NCBI GenBank assembly: GCA_029964075.1
Contig: CM057149.1
Location: 37,840,900 to 37,904,899 of the forward strand
From: Patiria pectinifera
Taxonomy: Eukaryota > Echinodermata > Asteroidea > Valvatida > Asterinidae
Reading direction: 5' to 3'
DNA length: 64,000 nt
Part shown: positions 55,679 to 64,000 of the stretch, in pieces
Position numbering within the stretch: position 1 is the stretch's first letter
Layout: the number at the start of each line of letters is the position of its first letter
Notes under the pieces: model-generated
What the model was told of the DNA's origin: nothing
What the model saw: the letters and a program-made list of their open reading frames with translations, nothing else
Database searches by the model: none
Translations under genes and position numbers: made by a program

Positions 55679-58600
55679 TCATTGCTTAGGCAGTCGTTGC
55701 AGGACCCAGTCTACAACTTCTTTTGTGGCTCTCTCTCCGTCCTCCCCTGGTTCCTTATCCAGTTCATGATAGCAGCCCTCGTACACCTACGATTTCATCA
55801 AGAAACAATCACAGATAAGAACTTCTACCCATATCAGACCGACATGCTACAGTGGCACTTAACCAAAAAGTTTTAAACACAACTGAAGTCAACCCAAGTA
55901 CACTTCAGTTTCCAACAGGCAAACGTTGTGTACTAGTTCTCTATTTACTGGACTCTGAAGTCGTTTTAAATGACCGTTTTAGTCGGTCCTAATTGATTAA
56001 GCTTTGTAATCTTCGGAATAATTTTGTTTGGCTTGCCTCTAGAATATCAGTGTAATATGGGTGTGAGCGGTGTGTTGTAGATGATTATGACCATGTTTTA
56101 TGAATATGAGCCAGGGTGTTGCTTTAACGAGGAAAATAATCAGAAACATTTCTGTGAGTACAAAATAATCAGAAACATTTCTGTGAGTACAACTCATGAT
56201 TTTTTAAACTTCAATTTCGTGAACAGTAGCATTTTGCAGTTTTATGAACTATAGCATTCAAATTCAACACTAGACCCGGAAATGTAGCACTAACAAGGGT
56301 TTAAAATTACCTATCATTTGGAAATAAAGATATCTGTTCCTATTGTTCCTATTCAGGAATTATCTCTCAATGGGTGAAATGGCCTCTCCGTTACAAACAA
56401 AAATATATCTACTTCAATTAGTAAAGATCTCTTTAACCAAAACACATGTGTCTTCCCATGGGTAAATTGATGTGTCTCTATTATTCACACAGATATCAAA
56501 ATTGATGTGTCTGTATAGTCACACAGATATCAGTATTATAACTGAATTAAATATTAACTTCAGCACGCCTAGAAACAGAAATATCCTCTTTCCACATTTA
56601 GCAATAATTATGCGCTCACAATGGACACAGTGCACTGTGTGATCTGAGAGTCAAGCTGTTCTCTAGTTTTCAAATGACGCTACCTTCCATATATTCACGA
56701 CCATATTTTACTCATGCATCAAAATTAAATCAGTGAGCAGTAAACCAGTTGGAATTTATTTGTTTTTGAAGTTTTTTTTCCCGACTGCACCATAAGCATA
56801 ATATTGAACATGTACATGTACAATATGCAAATCAAATGGGCACTACAGTTGAGGACAAATGATTAAAATTCCTCATTTGTCAAGAATTTAATATTAAATT
56901 TGCAATCACTCACAGTGAACTCACAGTGTGTAACCAAAACTGCTGCTAAGGTGATTGGTATGGATGTTGGAGACCTTCGTGTCATCTTTCAGGAGGTAAC
57001 ATTGAAAAAACTTAAGTCAATCATGCAGGACCCCACCCACCCAATTCATCACCTGGTAACTGTGCAAAAATCTGGGAGAGTCAGGCCTCCACGCACAAAT
57101 ACACAACGTTTTAGAAGATCATTTTTGCCCAACTCATGCCACCATTTTAATTCCACTTTTAAAAGATGATTTTATCTTTCTAAATAAATCATGCTTCCAC
57201 GTACAAATACACAGCGCTTTTAAAGAGATCTACTTGCCCAAGTCATACCACATTTTAATTAATTAATGATCACTTTTAAAAGATGATTTTATCATTTTAA
57301 ATAAGACTGTATAATGGTGTACTCGTTTGTATTCATATTGTGTTTGAATGTGATTGTAAGCTGTTTTGATAAATTGTTGTGGATTTGTTCTTGTCTTTTA
57401 AACTGTTTTTAACACACGGGGTGTTGATTTTCATGTTTTTAATCATGATGGTTAATAATAAATTGAATTGAATTGAATTGAATTGAGTGAGAACCATGGC
57501 CCCACACAACTAACTTCCCTCCCATCCACTTCTCGTCCCCTCCATACCCCCGTTCTATACTCACAGTGAATGTCTTGTCCTCACTAGGCGCCTTCTCATA
57601 CATGAGTCTGGAGCCTGAGATCTCAGCTAGCTTGTCTTGGTCTCCGTGCTGCAGTAGGAACGGCCACCGTACGTCAGGCAGACCAACCTCAATCCTATCC
57701 ATTGCTTGAAGGGTCTGGATCGCTAAACGCGCCATGACTTTACCGTGGTAGACTAAAGGGTCGTTCTCATAATCTTTGACCTATCAAAACACATTACAAT
57801 AATCAGACCAGCGTTGTTGAAGTGATGGCAGAGTTTTAATTAAGCCAATCAGAACTTATTCACAAGTCGATAGCAAATCAGATTACAAGTAAGAGGGGAT
57901 GAACAATGACAAAGGAATGCCTTTGAAGTTATTTGAATAGCTTATGAATCGATTTGAGACTGGATGACTCATAAGGACTTGTGAAGACTTGTGACTCACT
58001 CAAATACAATCTGTGTGATGGATTACAAGTTTTCATAAGACTTTCACAAGTCATCACAAGACCTTCACAAGTCATCACAAGACCTTCACAAGTCATCACA
58101 AGACCTTCACAAGTCATCACAAGTCCATCACAAGTCTATCACAAGTCTGTCACAAGTCCATCACAAGTGCATCACAAGTGTATCACAAGTGCATCACAAG
58201 TGCATAACAAGTGCATAACAAGTCCTCACAAGTGCATAACAAGTCCATCACAAGTCTATCACAAGTCCATCACAAGTGCATCACAAGTGCATCACAAGTG
58301 TATCACAAGTGTATCACAAGTCTATCACAAGTGCATCACAAGTGCATCACAAGTGCATCACAAGTGCATCACAAGTCCATTACAAGTCCTCACAAGTCCA
58401 TCACAAGTCCATCACAAGTCCATCACAAGTCCATCACAAGTCCATCACAAGTCCATCACAAGTCCTCCACTTCCAAGGTCCTTAGTCAAGTCACAAGCTA
58501 TTCAAATGAACTGTGACAAAGGTATTTCTTTGTTTTTGTTCATCCGCTGTTGCTCATGAATTTAATGAATTTACTTGTAACTGACTTGTGACCAGGGGAT

Positions 58601-61600
58601 GGGGTGCATCAACATACTGGTACTCAACCCTAACAGAACTCAACGCATCAAACCCCAACGGCATGTTTTGTTGGAATCCGTCAGGATGGGTACAGTTCCC
58701 CTAAACTGACAGTCTTTTACATTGGGTTGGCACACCTCCAGAATCAAAGTCAGAAATATGTGTGTGTGTGCAGTTTCCCATTTGGTGTAGGAATTTGCCA
58801 GGATGGGTATGGGTCCTAGTAAATCATGCTAAGGAGTAAGGATTAATGACTAGTCATTAGAGTATAGACCTTAAACCATTAGCTCTTGTATACATTGTAT
58901 CACATTGTACTACATTGTAATTATTCCCCGACGAATCCATAAAACCATACAGTGCTGGCGCAGTTTGGGGCGGTACAAGGAGTAACGGTTTAAGAAGATC
59001 ACATTCTGTGACAATTTTATTAATTTTTAAATTTTTGTTGATTTGATTTCTGACTTGGTAGCACCTACCACCTCGGGGTCCCTACTCATATCTGAAGGTT
59101 CCAGCTTGCCCATCGGAGTGTGGGGAAGAACGTTGGCAAGCATCCTACCAAGAAACAGCTGAAATATACAAGAAACATAAGCCCCCCAAAAAGGACAATT
59201 AATATCAGTTATTAATATTTTCTAAAGCAAAGCAATGTTGTTCACAGTATGTATATGTTTATTTTTCCTTTTTTCACAAATCGTTATCGTACATGTATGC
59301 AATCAGTCGGCACTAAATTGTGTTATTGCACACAAAAATGCAACATGGCCAGTGGAATATGAAACGTGGATTGGAAAAAAGGTAGCAATTTCAAGACCCC
59401 ATTATATATATAAAAAAGACAGACATCGTCAATAATTGACCTATCACTGTTTGCGAGTTAGCCACGCCCCTTAGACAACCCTGTGGAATTTGTGTACACT
59501 AAGTTTTGTTTGTCTCAGATTTTGCGCGTTCCTCGTCCAGTTGTACATTGGATAATATTTCACAAGCTGCGTTGACGCGATTCTAACGCGATAGCCGGTC
59601 AATTGTCAGTGTTATTACTCATTAGAACCCAGGATTAGAACCTACAATTTCATAATTTGGTTAAAAAAGATACAAAATCAAACATCTCAATATTAACCAA
59701 AATATGATTGAGGATAAGGGCATACAAAGTGGTATTTTTAGGATTTTTTGAACTACCGTAAGTAGACAACTCAAAGTCTGTTTTTAGTTTTTAAAACACT
59801 ATAGATGTATGTCAAGAAACTTAAGCAAACTTTCGAAAGTTTAATTTGACCTACCTTAAACGGAGTGACAATGTCAGGATTGGCTTTGATGGCAGGAGCA
59901 CACAGTATGACCCCTGAGTTGGCGAACAGTGACGGCCTTTCATATCCCACAAGTACTGCGATAGTTCCTCCCTATACAATAAAACAGACACCCACTTTTA
60001 AGACAATGTATCAAATGTTCGGGGTGCGTAATGTGTGTTTGAGTAAATAATGAACCAAAATGCAATGAACATATACATATATGTAAACAAGAAAAGCAGT
60101 GTTAAAAAACACAAATGCCCCGCAACCATGCCTATTTCCATCACATAACACCACTGTATTAACATTAACTCACCTGGGTCACATGGAACGTTCATTGACA
60201 TCGTTATTGTTTTCAAACACACACGCATACTGAAATTTGTATTCTTGTGGAGACATTTCTTTGTTCTCGTGTAGTAAAGTTTTCGAGTTTGAAAGTGAAG
60301 TTTCAAAATGCTCTTATTTTAACCAGAATTAATTTCCTTGGCTAAAATTTGGATTTAATATCCCTTTTCTAAAACTCTTCCATTTGCGACGGATCAACCC
60401 ACCTTGGAAATTCCTAGTTTTTGAGTAAAATCCATATATCTATTTCGTGAAAATCTTGTGGAGACGTATTCATCTATAGAAATTGTCCTGTGGAGACGTA
60501 TACAATCTTTTGTTCCCTATTGTGTGCATGTCTCCAGAGGGCACGGTGTATCAGATCACACACGCACACGCACACGGAGGGACAAGGCAGAAACAGTATG
60601 CCCCTTCGGCTTCGCCGACGGGGCATAAAAAAAGGACTGAAAATGCAGCTTTAGGCCAAAACAAAATAGTCAGTCTCTGGTCAGACTAAAGTTCCAGAAT
60701 TGATGTTGTTTTTTTTTGTTGCTTTTGTTTTTTTCAAGCTTGGATTGTACAGACAAGGTGGGTACTATTTTGCTTTTTTGTGTCCTCATATACATTGGTG
60801 TCCTCCATAATTTGCCTTGGTGCCCTTTATCATTTGCCTTGGTGCAATTTCCCCATTCCTTGGTGCTCCTTGGTACAAAAATTTGAGGTGATGCACCTAT
60901 AGAGATCGCTGTTGTAGCCACCATGGAAAAAGTGAAAAAAAGAAAGAAAGATCGACGTGCATGGTTAAAATCGACACGCGTGCTGACCAGAGACCGAGTA
61001 TTTTTTTTTTGGCCTTATACTGGAACTTTTGTACAGCTTTGTGGATTGCTCTAACTTACCATAGAATGCCCAAACAGGAAAATGGGTAAGTCCTTATATT
61101 TGGATCTCATCAAGCCAATGTGCTGGTGGCAGTCACGGACGAAGAACTGGAAATGTTTGACGTCCGCCCTTGGCCCTTCACTCTTGCCGTGACCAACTGA
61201 CAAATCAACAAGACAGTCGTATCTCAAGATTGTTTTGCTGGAACTGACTTCAAAGAATTCCAATTAAATACTAGGAAAGAAATTAGTATGTTTATTTTTA
61301 TTTAGTGTTTGATTTTACCAGGGTTGTTGATTTTACCAGGGTTGATTTTACCAGGGTTGATTTTACTGCAGTGGAATTTACCGGGGTTGATCTTACCAGG
61401 GTTGATTTTCCCAGGGTTGATTTTACCCGAACTGAGTTTGCCCGGTTAGCCTCATCAGTTATCAAAGAAGTGTTCTCCCTGGGGGCCCTGGGTCACCACT
61501 GTATAAATATATACATGTAAATTGTCATCTTACCTTGTTTCTCAGATAATACCGCAGCACCTTGTAAACCATTATAAAGGTGCTACATAATGGTTCTCAT

Positions 61601-62174
61601 ATTTCTCATGTACTTCATTTACCTGTCTCTAATAATAGACATAATTTCCAGCGCCCTGAGTACCTAATTGTTGGTAGATACGTGCGCTATATAAGACTTC
61701 GGTATTATTATATGAACACTGTCAGAAATGTCTTGATATTTCTCAAACGTAGTGGCTATTATTATGGTAACCGTTACCCAATTTTCAACAGCTATCGTTA
61801 TGGCATTGCAACCATTCAATTTTTAGTCTGGTGCTGAGACCAAAAGATCGTGATGACAAATATTGTCAGGGAACCAGACGGTCGACTGCTGTAATGATAG
61901 CCACAGCGTTCTCTAAAACATCTTTTCAGGGAAGAATAATGCAGTTTGCAATGTTTACATCAATAAAAAAAGGCCTCCTAGCGACAGTGCAATCTTGTCA
62001 CCAAATATTGTGATTTAAAAAAAAACCTTACACCATAACCAAAGTATGTACTAAGACAGGAACTTACTGTGATCATGGGCAAATACCAGGATGCCATGTT
62101 CGTTATAATGCTCAGCTATTTTGTTGTAGCGTTCACAATGTTCACCCATACCATGGATGACGTGAAGCAATGCC
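55679..62174 (-). CDS. MGLL: MGLL: monoacylglycerol lipase, six exons, N-terminus outside window
   Basis: Exons in coding order are 62174-62068, 61196-61060, 59971-59855, 59158-59069, 57780-57565 and 55786-55679 (stop TGA). Splice phases are compatible, giving 257 residues after a split codon, against about 303 in human. The missing 45 or so residues must come from exon(s) right of 62174, probably beyond the window. The alpha/beta-hydrolase landmarks are present: oxyanion-hole HGMGEH, FAHDHIGHGKSEG, nucleophile motif GHSMGG (split between two exons), catalytic Asp in HGDQDK and catalytic His in GCYHEL. The enzyme cleaves 2-monoacylglycerols to glycerol and fatty acid, and in vertebrates ends 2-arachidonoylglycerol signalling at membranes. 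With the triad intact, lipase activity is a reasonable inference. Confidence 0.94.
57860..58590. repeat. CACAAGTC foldback element, copy 9 (most complete)
   Basis: The left core (57880-57960) and right core (58480-58560) are inverted copies, AGGGGATGAACAATGACAAA against GACAAAGG...GTTCATCC. They enclose about 440 bp of TCACAAGTNCA units of 11 bp. It lies in an MGLL intron. The 192-codon sense frame rich in SQVHHKSIT is repeat translation. Confidence 0.85.
58870..58996. mobile_element. ACAATGTA MITE family, copy g (full length)
   Basis: It starts CCTTAAACCATTAGCTCTTG, has three TACATTGTA-type units, GACGAATCCATAAAACCATA, CAGTGCTGGCGCAG and GGCGGTACAAGGAGTAACGG, and ends TTTAAG. The TTAA-like ends and CC/GG-starting termini suggest piggyBac-type mobilisation. 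It lies in an MGLL intron. Confidence 0.65.
61305..61440. repeat. TTGATTTTACCAGGG tandem repeat
   Basis: About eight units of 15-18 bp (TTGATTTTACCAGGG and variants) in an MGLL intron. The short VDFTRVDFTRV frame is its translation. Confidence 0.85.
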
Positions 62175-62592
62175 CTGTAGATTGAAAGCAGAACAATGAA
62201 AAACACTTGTCATGACTTGTATTTTGCAAACATAAATAGTGCTGCCATGGCTGGTCACAGGTCTAATCACATAAATTTATTGAGACTCAAAGTACAAAGT
62301 CAAGACAGACAAAAACAAATTCCCACTCGCCAAAAAAACACACCCCTTTTCACTCTAACAAACGTAACATCACCAGTAAAATGGCACATGACTAATTTCA
62401 AGATCACAAGCACTGTAGATCGACCATAACTGGGTACTAGCACAACCAACTAAAATTAAAATTAGAAAAAAAGAGTTTGACATGTAGAACTGAAGGTATT
62501 TTTTCTTCTTCATATTTTACTTTTAGTCAGTTTTGTTCTGTTTCAAGTTGATCTTTTGCATCATGAATCATTCTTGAAACAGAACAAAATTG

Positions 62593-62785
62593 GGAAAAAA
62601 TGTTGCAACCTGACGCCACTTTTTTCTTCATATATCATCTCAATGAAGGTCATTCATTGTAAAAATGATAAGACATGAATCTGGGACTGAGAAACATTTC
62701 CAATTTTGTTAAGAAATACTTGTCTCGACTCTCCATAGACTTTGTACACAATTGCGGAAGTGGTGTCGGTTGCAACATTTTTTCT
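62593..62785. mobile_element. GTTGCAACC inverted-repeat MITE, copy iii
   Basis: It starts GGAAAAAATGTTGCAACCTG and ends GGTTGCAACATTTTTTCTC, about 193 bp, with interior ATGAATCTGGGACTGAGAAA and CTCCATAGACTTTGTACAC. No coding capacity. Confidence 0.82.
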
Positions 62786-63027
62786 CAAAACTGACTAAAA
62801 TATGAAGAAAAAATTATGATTTCGGCGGCTGTGTTGAGGCCAAATTTCAAGGCCTCTGACAATTTTAGACCGCTGGCTAAAAAGAAGATAAGATTGACCT
62901 CCAGCTCTACATGTCGAATTCTCGATGAGCATTGGAGCTGGAGTTTTTCAAGTTATAGCGCCCCTGGGTCTAGCACTGTGAGCCAGTCAAATATGACAAA
63001 AGCAGGCAAGTGGTAGGCACAGCTGGC

Positions 63028-63238
63028 GGAAAAAAAGTTGCAACCTGACGCCAGTTTTTTCTTCATACAGTGTCTCAATGAAGGTCAGTCATTGCAAAAA
63101 TGATGATAAGACATGAATCTGGGACTGAGAAACATTTCCAATTTTGTTAGGAAATACTTAACTTAGAAAATTGTCTTGACTCTCCATAGACTTTGTACAC
63201 AATTGCGGAAGTGGTGTCAGGTTGCAACATTTTTTCTC
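63028..63238. mobile_element. GTTGCAACC inverted-repeat MITE, copy iv
   Basis: Nearly identical to copy iii apart from an 18 bp insertion near 63160-63178 and a few substitutions. It lies one duplication unit downstream. Confidence 0.82.
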
Positions 63239-63471
63239 AAAACTGACTAAAATATGAAGAAAAAAATTATGATTTCGGCGGCTGTGTTGAGGCCAAATTT
63301 CAAGGCCTCTGCCAATTTTAGATCGCTGGCTACAAAGAAGATTGACCTCCAGCTCTACATGTCGAATTCGCGATAAGCATTGGAGCTTTTTTCAAGTTAT
63401 AGCGCCCCTGGGTCTAGCACTGTGAGCCAGTCAAATATGACAAAAGCAGGCAAGTGGTAGGCGCAGCTGGC

Positions 63472-63520
63472 GGAAAAAATGTTGCAACCTGACGTGGCGT
63501 CAGGTTGCAACATTTTTTCC
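63472..63520. mobile_element. Fused-end palindrome of the GTTGCAACC family
   Basis: A perfect palindrome with two 23 bp arms (63472-63494 and 63498-63520) and a 3 bp centre, made solely of the two element ends GGAAAAAATGTTGCAACCTG.... The whole interior is missing. Confidence 0.88.
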
Positions 63521-63839
63521 CAGCTGGCTTATCAAACATGTACAGTCAAAGCATAGCTGTGTCAAGTTACATATAAACAGTCACGGCCAGTCAATCCTGC
63601 TTTGTGTAAGCAGGGAGCACTCAACCGTTAAAGATATAGTCCATCATTTGTGTAATTTGTGCATTTTGTTCGTTTGGAGCAACAAATGTGTTCAAAATCT
63701 AATAAAGGATACTGAACAACTAACCTGATGAAGTTTCAGCTCAGCTTCAGCTGTACAATCCGAGAAAAACAGCATTCTAGGATCTCAATTTCAAATCAAA
63801 AGTTGCTGAATCATGTTTTGAGTTGTTTTGAATTGCAGC

Positions 63840-64000
63840 TATACGCGATGTCGCGCACTGATCCGACGAATTATAGCAACCGCGCGCCCCTGTGTGTCGT
63901 GCCAATGCTTGCGCGCGCTGCACCGAATAACAAAACGAATTAGGCCTGTCGAGCGCAATCTGAGTCCCACGCGCAAGTTTAAACCTGCGCGCGCAAGTTT
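63840..64000. other. CpG-rich edge with CGCGCAAGTTT repeats
   Basis: Composition changes sharply to many CG dinucleotides (ATGTCGCGCACTGATCCG, GCTTGCGCGCGCTGC), with CGCGCAAGTTT twice at the very end. It could be a CpG-rich regulatory patch or the start of another repeat. The window ends before this can be decided. Confidence 0.4.

Larger units (their letters stand above)
62175..64000. other. Right flank, probably the MGLL 5' intron
   Basis: No - strand exon encoding the MGLL N-terminus is seen. The region holds two GTTGCAACC MITE copies within a tandem segmental duplication, a fused-end palindrome, and a CpG-rich edge from about 63840. Confidence 0.55.

Noticed and set aside
63745..63770. 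A possible tiny - strand exon flanked by TGTACAG and GTTAG at the right flank
   Set aside because: Too short to judge, with a stop in one frame and no similarity to the MGLL N-terminus.

Overview
This is animal nuclear DNA: AT-rich, with genes split by GT-AG introns and heavily loaded with short inverted-repeat elements, tRNA-derived SINEs and minisatellites. There are no operons or bacterial-type genes. The protein families and many ACATGT, ACCGGTA and ACAATGTA simple motifs suggest an invertebrate deuterostome. An echinoderm, perhaps a sea star, is my best guess, but I cannot prove the taxon from the sequence.

Four protein-coding genes can be rebuilt exon by exon, with splice phases that join without conflict. 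(1) A + strand LRIG gene (leucine-rich repeats, three Ig domains, one membrane pass, long tail), 9153-25647. Its first exons lie left of the window or are unrecognised. (2) A - strand gene of 11 exons, 38698 down to 32297, encoding a 497-residue protein. It fuses two GT-A glycosyltransferase families that in bacteria are usually separate genes: a DUF2064/TIGR04282-type half and a family-2/TIGR04283-type half. Both are linked in bacteria to radical-SAM/arsenosugar loci. (3) A + strand ABTB1 gene (ankyrin repeats and two BTB domains) in 12 exons, 41033-50866, 487 residues. (4) A - strand MGLL gene (monoacylglycerol lipase), six exons, 62174 down to 55679, lacking only its N-terminal exon(s).

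Layout: 1-9152 is non-coding and probably LRIG intron. 9153-25647 is LRIG, followed by a roughly 1.3 kb 3' UTR. About 27-32.3 kb is intergenic, with a C-rich tract and a SINE split by a MITE. 32.3-38.7 kb is the fused glycosyltransferase. It points away from ABTB1 across a 2.3 kb divergent interval holding a CpG-rich promoter-like patch near 39.0-39.1 kb and a 700 bp inverted-repeat element. ABTB1 and MGLL are convergent (tail to tail), as I recall for the human pair at 3q21.3, which suggests old conserved linkage. 63-64 kb holds a tandem segmental duplication and a CpG-rich edge.

The repeats are distinctive. A CACAAGTC-based foldback family occurs in at least nine introns, and one copy has a 253 bp higher-order period. 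Other families include TTAA-flanked (piggyBac-like) MITEs, MULE-like foldbacks with 9-10 bp target duplications, a GTTGCAACC inverted-repeat family with a fused-end palindrome, and two SINE copies that each received a MITE in the same short stretch. The most interesting coding finding is the intron-rich, apparently membrane-anchored fused glycosyltransferase.
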